Assembly: GCA_016875165.1 (NCBI GenBank)
Contig: VGSF01000037.1
Location: 1 to 40,059 of the forward strand
Direction of reading: 5' to 3'
Length of the DNA: 40,059 nt
Origin: Deltaproteobacteria bacterium
Lineage (GTDB): Bacteria > Desulfobacterota > SM23-61
The notes under the pieces are model-generated. The model did no database searches. It was given only the letters and a program-made list of their open reading frames with translations, and was not told where the DNA came from. Below, in pieces: positions 33,218-40,059 of this stretch. The position numbers and the translations under genes were made by a program. The first letter of the stretch is position 1; every line of letters begins with the position of its first letter.

Positions 33218-33643
33218 ATGTCTTTCTCGATCGAACACATCGCCATCCGCTGCCGGGATATCGAAGCTTCTGTCGATTACTATAGCCGCATGTTTGGGGC
33301 TAAGGTCATTCTGAGGCGCAACCTGGATAATTCCAGAAGAATAGTTTTTCTGCGCATCGGCGAAAGTATGCTGGAACTCATGCATATGGGCCCGGCCAGC
33401 GAGCCCGTGGATTCCCGGGAACATTACGGAGTCCATCACATCGGCATCAAGACCGATGATTTTGAGTCGGCCTATCAAGACCTGAAGGCCAAAGGAGCCG
33501 ACTTCCTCGGAGAGCCATTCGAACCAACCCCCGGGATTCGCCTGGCCTTTTTGCGGGACCCGAACGGAGCGGTCATCGAGCTGGCGAAGCGCGACCCCAA
33601 GGTTTTTCAGGAGGCCATGAATAAAGGAACCGTCAACTGGTAG
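33218..33643 (+). CDS. VOC-superfamily protein (glyoxalase/methylmalonyl-CoA-epimerase-like)
   Basis: The 141-residue protein has two beta-alpha-beta-beta-beta modules. Metal-ligand candidates are His in EHIAIRCRDIE, Glu in MLELMHMG, His in HHIGIKTDD and Glu in AVIELAKRD, which match the positions of vicinal-oxygen-chelate enzymes. The frame is open upstream to 33098, but those residues come from a repeat. GGGAGGA seven bases before the ATG at 33218 fixes the start. Small VOC proteins include epimerases, lyases and binding proteins, so the reaction is not settled. A stem at 33665-33692 follows the stop. Confidence 0.83.
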   Translation: MSFSIEHIAIRCRDIEASVDYYSRMFGAKVILRRNLDNSRRIVFLRIGESMLELMHMGPASEPVDSREHYGVHHIGIKTDDFESAYQDLKAKGADFLGEPFEPTPGIRLAFLRDPNGAVIELAKRDPKVFQEAMNKGTVNW

Positions 33644-33664
33644 TTGATGTAATAGATGCGGCTT

Positions 33665-33692
33665 AACCTGACAGACAACGTCTGATCAGGTT
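33665..33692. terminator. Stem-loop after VOC gene
   Basis: aacctgacagac pairs with gtctgatcaggtt, allowing one bulged base, about 21 bases past the stop. No T-run follows. The loop bases acaacgtc resemble the REP core seen at 5951 and 8449, so it may be a REP unit rather than a terminator. Confidence 0.35.
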
Positions 33693-33825
33693 GAGTTTAC
33701 CGGTTACACCTACAAAGTGTGAAGACCGGGTTTCTGCGGCGCCTTTGATTTCGGATTGAAAGAGTGTAACGTCTGAATTCATGGGGAGGCGGGGAAGTTT
33801 TCCGCCGACCCCGTGAAGTGATTCG
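33693..33825. other. Intergenic, no gene
   Basis: Apart from an imperfect stem ggcggggaagttttccgcc near 33789-33807, nothing is seen. Confidence 0.35.
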
Positions 33826-34407
33826 TTATGCATCTCCTTTTAAATCTCCTTTATAAGTTGAGGCCCACCCGAATAGATGGCGTAATCTCTGGCTGGGATT
33901 GAATTTGAATACCCAAGTTTTTCCTTTGGGTTTAAGATAGAAGCCGCCTTAACCCTGTAATGTGACGCTTCGCCCCTTCTTGAATGACTCATACAAAGTC
34001 TCAATAAGGGCGTCTATCCATTTTTCTGCTGTTTCATTACTTGCATTCATCTTCTGAGCTAATTTCTCAGCAATATCTTTTATTTGTATTCGAGTGCCCA
34101 TCATTCTCTCCATTTCTTCATATTTGCTTTCTACTCGTATCGCTGAAACTGAGGGACGGCGAGTCCGCTGCGGACGAGCCGCACCCTTGGCCCTGTCGAT
34201 GACTGGAATTTCTCTTTGTTCTTTCGGATAGTACATGGCCACCATATCACCATGGTCGAAAATGATCTCGTGTTCTCCATCATCGGCGATCAGAGTCAGT
34301 CGTTTCCTGCGGCTCTTCTCCTTTATTTCCCGGTTCGTGTTCCCGAAGTGGTGGCTTTCCTTTCCACAATCACAAACGTATGAAGATGGGAAGATTTCCT
34401 TGGGCAT
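33826..34407 (-). pseudogene. HU-like DNA-binding protein with N-terminal Cys/His segment, in-frame TAA
   Basis: The N-terminal part has a CDCGxxxHHFGNT motif that could bind zinc. Residues 108-152 match the helical half of HU-type proteins (IKDIAEKLAQKMNASNETAE, then ALIETLYESFKKGRSVTLQG). TAA follows at 33949-33951. The same frame continues after it for exactly 40 codons with GGFYLKPKGKTWVFKFNPSQ and RLRHLFGWASTYKG, which is the expected beta-arm continuation of this family. Without the stop the product would be about 193 residues. AGGA seven bases before the ATG fits translation of the first part. A recent nonsense mutation is the simplest reading; recoding or a sequencing error are alternatives. 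Confidence 0.7.
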
Positions 34408-34505
34408 CAGGTTTCCTGGTCATTCATTTTATTCAGTATAACATTGCGGCTCACCGGGTGCCGGATTTCGCGGAGGTCCGGTGAAGCGACGAGTGGGGGT
34501 ACATA

Positions 34506-34806
34506 TTAGCATAAATCCTCCATGGCTTCATGGGGATTTCGCATGTCCGCCCCACTCACGATCTCAAGGAGTGGAGTGCCTGCACGGTTGAAATCGACGA
34601 GGCTGATGGGCGTCTTGCCTTCCGTTCCTTGAACAAGCTTAGCCACGTCTTCTTCCATGTGGATGTGGTGTTATCCGGAGTCTCTTTATCCTGTCGTCTT
34701 CACCCACGATGTCGACCCCGCCGTTTATGGCAAGCGGCTTATGGCGCTGTGAAAGTTGATATCCCTTCGGCAGATCCCTTATTTCTTTTCCGAGTTCCTT
34801 GGTCAT
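34506..34806 (-). pseudogene. gatB: gatB fragment (Asp/Glu-tRNA amidotransferase subunit B), frameshifted
   Basis: Read on the minus strand from 34806, the frame gives DLPKGYQLSQRHKPLAINGG and [12 protein letters not shown], matching the GatB stretch that normally ends in RIHMEEDAGKL. A change of frame near 34655-34665 then gives [34 protein letters not shown] and [10 protein letters not shown] before a stop at 34506. GatB is about 475 residues, so only about 100 residues of the N-terminal catalytic half survive. It is a decayed internal piece, not a working gene. Confidence 0.75.
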
Positions 34807-35134
34807 TTTAGAATAATTTAATTGTATAGGAAATTCCTTTTTCCAACTTAAGTGTAGCCTGCAGCTGGATACTTTAGACGTTTGACATATTCCTTTACCT
34901 TTTCTTAATCATGGTTTTAAAACTCTGTGATCTCTGTACTACTTACCTGTAAACTCTGGAAATTTTGTCAAGCATCCGCCAAAAAAATTGGATAACTTTC
35001 TGAAAGTATAGGCACCTTAGCTCACTTTAGTTCACTTTAGTCACTTTTGGTTGCGGCTACGCCGCGCTGTGCCCTCTGTGGCTAATTCTAATTTAAGAAA
35101 ATTTTCACAATCCAAAGCCCAAACATGGTCAATC
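34807..35134. repeat. Spacer repeats, no gene
   Basis: ttgtataggaaattcctttt near 34820, ttcttaatcatggttttaaa near 34901, ctctgtgatctctgtactac near 34923 and ggttgcggctacgccgcgct near 35050 all recur elsewhere in the window. ttagctcactttagttcact near 35023 is a short local direct repeat. Confidence 0.55.
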
Positions 35135-36037
35135 TCATTCGAACTCCTCTGATTCCTCTGCGGGATAGAAGAAATAAAGGTCTTCCGGGGTGATTTTATC
35201 GGCATCCCTTTGAACAAGAAAATCTTCTTGCTGCTTCCGAAAGGCTATGGCCACTTCCTGCAACCTGTCCAATTTCTCCAGGACGCCATTGTCCGGCAAC
35301 AATTGAATCACTTCCCGGTAAAATCCTTCACTCCCTCCAATCAGCATCCCTTCCTGGAGAATTTTACAAGCAACCATATTTTTAAACGTATCAAAGCGAA
35401 CCTGCTCACGCACCCGTTCCATTTTTTTTACCACGTAATCGATCTCTTCATTGACAGCAGGGGATATGAGCGCCCTGTATTTCTTCTGATAAATTGTCGT
35501 ATCGAGTCTCTGGATCATATCGTCGGAAACTCTGTCGTTCACAATCACGACAAGATCGATGTCGGATCCCCGAACGAGTCTTCCCGTACTTCTTTCCGGG
35601 CGGGGGACATCATGGGCCATGTCATAAACAATGTCACCGGCCAGGATAAAGCAGGCTTGCTCTTTTGGCCAGGCATCCCCAATCTGGGCTTTCACCTCAT
35701 CGACGAAGGATTGAGCGAGCTCCAGTTTGGATCGGCTGACCTGCACAATACGGGAATGTATTTCCTGGGCCCTTTTATCAATGAGTTGTGGTTGCCCGGT
35801 TAATCCGACCACGGAGTAAGTAAGAAACTCCCTGAGGATGGATGGAGAGGAGCGGGCAAATCCGTTCACCCGCCGATCGAGCCTGAGGAATCTGCCCCCT
35901 ACCGACTTCACCCGCAGATTGCTTGAGGTTTTGCATGTTTGCCACAGGAGAAGGTTGTCTCCAGGTATGAATCCCTTAATCTCAGATCCGCTGAGCGGCC
36001 CGTTGGTTTTAATGAGATTTATAATCTCTTGTTCCAT
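35135..36037 (-). CDS. Nucleotidyltransferase-domain protein with N-terminal helix-turn-helix-like region
   Basis: The core motif is LVRGSDIDLVVIVNDRV, the GSxxD type of the MNT/DNA-polymerase-beta-like nucleotidyltransferase fold, followed by an acidic-basic stretch (EEIDYVVKKMERV) that supplies the third carboxylate. The N-terminal 65 residues (LIKTNGPLSGSEIKGFI, then LLLWQTCKTSS) look like a winged helix. I use the ATG at 36037. The frame can extend to 36115, which would overlap the preceding deaminase gene by 41 bases. The gene ends the amino-sugar operon. Sensor or toxin-antitoxin-type nucleotidyltransferases are possible; nothing in the context decides the substrate. Confidence 0.72.
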   Translation of the reverse strand: MEQEIINLIKTNGPLSGSEIKGFIPGDNLLLWQTCKTSSNLRVKSVGGRFLRLDRRVNGFARSSPSILREFLTYSVVGLTGQPQLIDKRAQEIHSRIVQVSRSKLELAQSFVDEVKAQIGDAWPKEQACFILAGDIVYDMAHDVPRPERSTGRLVRGSDIDLVVIVNDRVSDDMIQRLDTTIYQKKYRALISPAVNEEIDYVVKKMERVREQVRFDTFKNMVACKILQEGMLIGGSEGFYREVIQLLPDNGVLEKLDRLQEVAIAFRKQQEDFLVQRDADKITPEDLYFFYPAEESEEFE

Positions 36038-36074
36038 GGCCTTGGGTTTGCAAAGGTTCTCCGAACCGTCTCGA

Positions 36075-37031
36075 TTACATGACTTTGATTTCCATCTTCC
36101 TTTCTTTCCAGGCATCTTTGGACGCCAGCAGTTCTCTGGCGGCGACCTGATCTACCACATAGACAAGATTCCCGCCCCTTTTGGCGTACGCCTGCCCGTA
36201 CGAGATGGGAACATCCGGAGTGACTTCTCCCAGGAGTGATTCAGCAACGGGGCCGACTTTTCGCTCCCCACTGGCCAGCAAAACCACCGTTCTTGCCTGG
36301 TATACGAGCTCTGCCCCCATGCTCACCGCATAGCGGGGCGCTTCTTTTTTTGATGGAAAATGACCGTCGGCAACGGCATTGGCCACCGTATTCCCATCGA
36401 GTTTTACGAGTAGGATTTTGCTATTCCGGAAAGGGATGCCTGATTCATGAAAGGCTACATGACCTCTGCCGCCGACTCCGATAATTTGCAGATCAATTCC
36501 CCCGACTCTCTGGATTTTCCGTGCGTACCCGTCGAGGACAGCCGTTTTTATCCAAGCGAGGTACGTCGAAGCGGGCTTCGCTTGAATAGCGATTGACCTT
36601 CCCGCACCATGGCCCAACAGCTGCCAGTCCTCAGGATAAGCTTTGAGCTCCTTGATCAACTGCTTCTGATCGATCAGGGTCCCATACGGCACGCTCGTGT
36701 CTATGAATTTCTTGCGGAGAAGCCCGAAAAATTCCTGAATCATAAAGTAGGAGTAACTTTCCGGGTGCAGTACCCGCTGTTGGGCGTTTTCACCCGGGAG
36801 ACCAACATATTCATCGAGATTGAAACTCCTGATCCGCCCGCTGTCAAACGCTCCCTCGTTTGCCGCCTTTGCCAGGTGCTTGTACAGACCGGTCGGCGAG
36901 TTTCCCGTGGCCAGTCCCAGGACAAATTCCCTTTTTTGGGCAAGGACCCGGGCAATGTTCTTCTGAACCACATCGGCAGCCACCGAACTCATATGGTCAA
37001 AATCACGAGTCACCAATAGGGTAATTGGCAA
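36075..37031 (-). CDS. Glucosamine-6-phosphate deaminase/isomerase (NagB type)
   Basis: The enzyme interconverts glucosamine-6-phosphate and fructose-6-phosphate plus ammonia in the cytoplasm. LATGNSPTGLYKHL is the sugar-phosphate loop, SFNLDEYVGL carries the catalytic Asp, and IGVGGRGHVAFHESG the active-site His loop. The usual GHIAFNEPG has become GHVAFHESG. At about 319 residues it is longer than the 266-residue E. coli form, with an insertion before the His loop. The start is TTG in either case: 37031 gives the natural MPITLLVTRDF beginning after a G-rich purine tract, and 37067 would add twelve residues. It follows glmM by about 110 bases on the same strand, suggesting amino-sugar synthesis in the biosynthetic direction. 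Confidence 0.85.
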   Translation of the reverse strand: MPITLLVTRDFDHMSSVAADVVQKNIARVLAQKREFVLGLATGNSPTGLYKHLAKAANEGAFDSGRIRSFNLDEYVGLPGENAQQRVLHPESYSYFMIQEFFGLLRKKFIDTSVPYGTLIDQKQLIKELKAYPEDWQLLGHGAGRSIAIQAKPASTYLAWIKTAVLDGYARKIQRVGGIDLQIIGVGGRGHVAFHESGIPFRNSKILLVKLDGNTVANAVADGHFPSKKEAPRYAVSMGAELVYQARTVVLLASGERKVGPVAESLLGEVTPDVPISYGQAYAKRGGNLVYVVDQVAARELLASKDAWKERKMEIKVM

Positions 37032-37139
37032 AACTCCACCCCCTTTTCTTTGTGAGTAATGATTCAATCAAATGATCAATCGCCCCCGGCAACAGGTTTT
37101 TGTATGGAAAGAGGATTCTCCCAGGAGCGAATTACGATG

Positions 37140-38489
37140 TCAGCCAATGGCGGTCGTTACGGCGTCGGCAATCTGGCGACAATACCTCTCCGTGATTTCA
37201 TGGGTTGGCCCCTCCACCATTACCCGGCACATGTTTTGGGTGCCCGAATACCGCACCAGAACACGGCCATTATCGCCCAGTTCAGCTTCCACCTGCTGGA
37301 TAACCTTCATGACCTGCGGCAAGGAGGAAACTTCTGGTTTGCTTTTTACATCTACGTTGATCAGTTTCTGCGGGTAGATTTCCATCATATTCGCAAGTTC
37401 CGACAAAGGCTGGCCGGTCTCGACCATTGCCGCCATAAGTTGTATGGCGGTAATAATCCCATCCCCCGTCGAGTGGTGTTCCAGGAAAATCATATGGCCG
37501 GCTTCCTCTCCCCCGATGACCGATCCCAACCGGAACATGTCCTCCAATACATAACGATCGCCCACTTTCGAGGCATGGTGTTTAATCCCGTACTTCTTAC
37601 AAGCCACCTTGAGCCCAAGGTTGCTCATCACCGTGCTTATGAGCAAATCGTTCTTCAGTCGTCCTTTTTCTTTGAGCTTCTTAGCGCAGATAATCAGAAC
37701 CTGATCGCCGGAGATTTCTCGTCCCTTCTCATCCACTGCAATCAGCCTGTCACCGTCACCGTCAAAAGCGAGTCCGATGTCCGCACCCGCCTCCACCACC
37801 CGCTTCTTGAGGTCCTGCGTATGCTGGGACCCGCAATGATCATTGATATTGAGACCATTCGGGGTATTATGAATGACCTCCACCTCCGCTCCCAGCTCAA
37901 AGAAGGTGGCGGGAGCAATTTTGTAGGTGGCCCCATTCGCCGTATCGAGGACAATCTTCATCCCTTCCATCGAGAGGTCCCGGGGGAAGGTATTCTTCAG
38001 GAAAACGATGTAACGCCCATGAACATCATCCAACCGGTAGGCCCGTCCCATCTCCCGGGTGGGGGGGACCTTTTCTTGCAATTGATTTCCCAGAATGAGG
38101 GTTTCAATCGTCTCTTCCTGTTCGTCAAAGAGTTTCAAACCGTTGCCGGAAAAAATCTTGAGTCCGTTATCCTGATAGGGATTGTGCGATGCCGATATCA
38201 CGATACCGGCATCCGCTCGCATACTCTGGGTTATGAAGGCTATGCCCGGAGTCGGAAGCACACCCACAAGGTAAGGATTTCCGCCCATCGAGGTGATCCC
38301 GGACTCCAGAGAACCTTCCAGCATATACCCCGAGATGCGGGTATCCTTGCCGATAATGATCCGGGTTCTGTGATGCGGTTTCTTAAACAGGTGGGTAACC
38401 GCTTGACCAACAGAGAAGGCAATGTGCGCGTCCATAGGATACCGATTTGCCTCTCCTCTTATTCCATCCGTTCCAAACAATTTGCCCAT
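37140..38489 (-). CDS. glmM: Phosphoglucosamine mutase
   Basis: It converts glucosamine-6-phosphate to glucosamine-1-phosphate for UDP-GlcNAc, peptidoglycan and LPS. Domain order is standard: MGKLFGTDGIRG at the N-terminus, the phosphoserine loop VISASHNPYQDNG near residue 100, metal loop AFDGDGDRLIAVD near 245, sugar loop IGGEEAGHMIF near 325, and the C-terminal phosphate loop RYSGTQNMCRVMVEG. The 449-residue length is typical of GlmM. GAGGAGG seven bases upstream fixes the ATG. It begins 12 bases after the upstream beta-helix gene and is followed by the NagB-type gene, a coherent amino-sugar operon. Confidence 0.94.
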   Translation of the reverse strand: MGKLFGTDGIRGEANRYPMDAHIAFSVGQAVTHLFKKPHHRTRIIIGKDTRISGYMLEGSLESGITSMGGNPYLVGVLPTPGIAFITQSMRADAGIVISASHNPYQDNGLKIFSGNGLKLFDEQEETIETLILGNQLQEKVPPTREMGRAYRLDDVHGRYIVFLKNTFPRDLSMEGMKIVLDTANGATYKIAPATFFELGAEVEVIHNTPNGLNINDHCGSQHTQDLKKRVVEAGADIGLAFDGDGDRLIAVDEKGREISGDQVLIICAKKLKEKGRLKNDLLISTVMSNLGLKVACKKYGIKHHASKVGDRYVLEDMFRLGSVIGGEEAGHMIFLEHHSTGDGIITAIQLMAAMVETGQPLSELANMMEIYPQKLINVDVKSKPEVSSLPQVMKVIQQVEAELGDNGRVLVRYSGTQNMCRVMVEGPTHEITERYCRQIADAVTTAIG

Positions 38490-38501
38490 TTACTTACCTC
38501 C

Positions 38502-39773
38502 TCAACAAATATTCGCCCGAGATTTTTTTAATATATTCAACGCCGGCAAAACCGTTGCTACCTGCCCACATATACGATCGACAATGGAATCGAGCCATCG
38601 CGTACCAGCCCGGGAAACATCCCGGGGTAAGCTCTGTATCACTTCGATATAATCTCCCCCCCGTTCCTCCCTGTGCTTCCTAAATGCGGTGAGGAACCGG
38701 TCCCGTTCCTCCCAGTTGACAGTTTTACCGGCGTCGCTAACCAATAGTTCTTCCACCCCTTTGACTTTTTCATAAAACTCCTGTTTCGCTGCGGTGGTCT
38801 TCGTCGTGTCTTTCTCCTTACCAGGCGAGACGGGCATTTTAGAAGCCATATCCTTGATCCGTTTAATCCTCTCCTCTTTGGCCATTCGCAGCTTTTCGAG
38901 TGCACCTTCAAAAATCAGACGACCAAATTCCTGATTTTCGAAGAAAATTTTTCGTACATGGATATACCATTGCTCCAGGGCGATAAGATTTGTTATGTAA
39001 AGGATATTGTTTTCAACCACACGGGAAAGGCCCGGGTATGCTCGCGGGATGAGATCAACAACCGCGCCCGGATGGCTCTTGCTCATAATCAGTTTATTCT
39101 CCATGTCCAAATCCTTACGAAGCACTGATCCGGCAGCCACTACGTTGCCGTAACCCATCCGGAGAGGCCCGACCATGCCGCCCTGTCCTCCGAGGAAAAT
39201 CGGCGGATTGTTGAGCATGACTCCCCGGGGAACATCGCCGATTAGGGATGGAGTGGCTTTGTCCCCTTCAGGAGTAAAGTTAAAATGAATATAGGAGCTC
39301 CCTACTTCGCTATGGTCCTTACGGCTCGTCCCCCCTGCCATCAGACAATCACAAAAATTGATGAGGCTCCCAAGGGTCACAAAAGGAAACAGGATGGTAT
39401 GTTTCAAGCCAACACAATGCGCGCCGTTCGCCTGTTCTTCCAGCAGGCACGCCTCGCGGACGTGTCCACCGAGTCCCATGCTCGCCTTTTCTAGAAAAAC
39501 GGATTTGTTGAAATATCCTCCCTTCAACTCCACCTTAGGCCCGAGCTGACAATTGTCCACGGTTACGGGGGCTTCATACCCAAGCTGAACCCCTGAGGAA
39601 ATGACCGTTTTCTCCCCGTAAATCCGGCATCCAGGGTAGATCTTGACAGCATTGCCCGAGATCTGATCGATATTGATCTCCTCGCCCACATCGATGCTGA
39701 GGGGATTGGGAATATTCACACCTTTTTTGATGAGTTCCTTGATTTTGTTATTAGCGGCAGGCTTAAGGTCCAC
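38502..39773 (-). CDS. Left-handed beta-helix protein, GlmU/UDP-GlcNAc-pyrophosphorylase-like
   Basis: The first 260 residues contain irregular hexapeptide-like turns (ISGNAVKIYPGCRIYGEKTV, VQLGYEAPVTVDNCQLG, LGPKVELKGGYFNKSVFLEK, VVAAGSVLRKDL), as in left-handed beta-helix transferases. The remaining 150 residues are helical and charged. The N-terminal nucleotidyltransferase domain of GlmU is absent. The start is GTG, with AGGAGA eight to ten bases before it. Placement directly ahead of glmM and the deaminase gene suggests a role in UDP-GlcNAc metabolism or in sensing it. It may be an acyltransferase, or a family of unknown reaction. The 423-residue length is unusual for simple hexapeptide acyltransferases. 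Confidence 0.75.
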   Translation of the reverse strand: MDLKPAANNKIKELIKKGVNIPNPLSIDVGEEINIDQISGNAVKIYPGCRIYGEKTVISSGVQLGYEAPVTVDNCQLGPKVELKGGYFNKSVFLEKASMGLGGHVREACLLEEQANGAHCVGLKHTILFPFVTLGSLINFCDCLMAGGTSRKDHSEVGSSYIHFNFTPEGDKATPSLIGDVPRGVMLNNPPIFLGGQGGMVGPLRMGYGNVVAAGSVLRKDLDMENKLIMSKSHPGAVVDLIPRAYPGLSRVVENNILYITNLIALEQWYIHVRKIFFENQEFGRLIFEGALEKLRMAKEERIKRIKDMASKMPVSPGKEKDTTKTTAAKQEFYEKVKGVEELLVSDAGKTVNWEERDRFLTAFRKHREERGGDYIEVIQSLPRDVSRAGTRWLDSIVDRICGQVATVLPALNILKKSRANIC

Positions 39774-40059
39774 CCTTTTCTCCTAAAAAATGGCCCACTG
39801 AATTTTTCTTATGGGGCCTAAGTATTCTGAGCCGTCTTCGATGGATGATCAGTACCTTATTAAAGTTGAATGGCCTTCTGTTTCTCGCCATTCCAGAGGG
39901 GCCGTGAAGTAAAATCACTTACTGCCTAATATTTTGGTAGCGTTCAAAACAAGAGACCTAAACAAAAACCCAATTTACGATACGATAGAAAATTCATCTC
40001 ATATTCCGAATTCCGTTGGATCGTAGTAAATTTTATAGGAGGATGTCAAGCTTCTTTTT
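39774..40059. other. Upstream region of amino-sugar operon
   Basis: No gene is seen on either strand. A minus-strand promoter candidate lies at 40020-40049 near the window edge, so the leader would be over 200 bases long. A short hairpin-like pair (ggcccactg/gggcc) surrounds 39791-39819. Confidence 0.4.
40020..40049 (-). promoter_or_regulatory. Candidate promoter for amino-sugar operon
   Basis: On the minus strand, TTGACA (40044-40049) and TACGAT (40020-40025) are 18 bases apart. The -35 is perfect and the -10 matches four of six. It lies about 250 bases upstream of the first gene. Confidence 0.3.

Noticed and set aside
37059..38531. Long plus-strand open frame of 490 codons
   Set aside because: It lies antisense to the well-matched glmM gene, and its translation has no recognisable motifs. 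It is a shadow of coding constraints on the other strand.

Overview
The window looks like a piece of chromosome from an anaerobic Desulfobacterota/Deltaproteobacteria-type bacterium. Coding regions are mid-GC (one counted 60-base line at 20701 is 52% GC). The gene content includes cobalamin radical SAM enzymes, an aldo/keto-reductase ferredoxin tail, an acyl-CoA dehydrogenase and an MMPL/LolA lipid-export set. Spacers are crowded with foldback repeats and the CACAGAG-type intergenic repeats often seen in that group. The taxonomic call is an inference from style, not from a marker gene. No rRNA, tRNA or CRISPR array was seen.

Layout: (1) 0.1-2.7 kb holds the decapitated remnant of a sugar-binding protein followed by its two MalF/MalG-type permeases. 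(2) 2.8-4.5 kb has the ferredoxin-like tail of an aldo/keto reductase facing an MFS transporter. (3) 4.7-5.9 kb is a REP-associated (Y1/HUH) transposase island with a second transposase reduced to its C-terminus, a 17-bp perfect inverted repeat, and a short tandem repeat fused onto the transposase start. (4) 6.2-9.4 kb carries an acyl-CoA dehydrogenase and an amidohydrolase. (5) 9.4-28.3 kb is a repeat-riddled lipid/polyketide-like locus. Its genes are a SAM methyltransferase, an MMPL exporter, a GT2 glycosyltransferase, a CsgG/FG-GAP lipid-surface-type protein, two cobalamin radical SAM enzymes, an LpxL-type acyltransferase, a polysaccharide deacetylase, LolA, a ketosynthase with intact Cys-His-His, a ketosynthase homologue with all three catalytic residues replaced (chain-length-factor-like), and a MetH-activation-like protein. 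An unrelated GC-rich lipoprotein and an integron-type integrase stub are embedded in it. (6) 28.7-33.6 kb has a class III aminotransferase, a taurine/sulfonate/nitrate-type ABC importer with an ATPase-permease fusion, a broken second permease and a second ATPase, then a VOC-fold protein. (7) 33.8-34.8 kb is a gene graveyard: an HU-like gene with an in-frame stop and a frameshifted gatB fragment. (8) 35.1-39.8 kb is a minus-strand amino-sugar operon (left-handed beta-helix protein, GlmM, NagB-type deaminase) with a nucleotidyltransferase-domain protein at its end.

How the parts may work together: region 5 has the parts expected for making, decorating and exporting an acyl chain to the outer membrane, resembling aryl-polyene-type loci (KS + CLF + LPLAT + GT2 + LolA + MMPL). 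No acyl carrier protein, ketoreductase or dehydratase is visible here, so those would have to be encoded elsewhere. Region 8 could supply UDP-GlcNAc precursors, with NagB possibly standing in for GlmS.

The most unusual signals are: the complementary loss of ATP-site motifs in the two ATPases of the 30-33 kb importer, which predicts one canonical and one degenerate ATP site; the triad-less ketosynthase partner; a 265-bp foldback element in three copies, one of them forming the leader of lolA; and a pair of near-identical inverted repeats bracketing 6.6 kb of the lipid locus.
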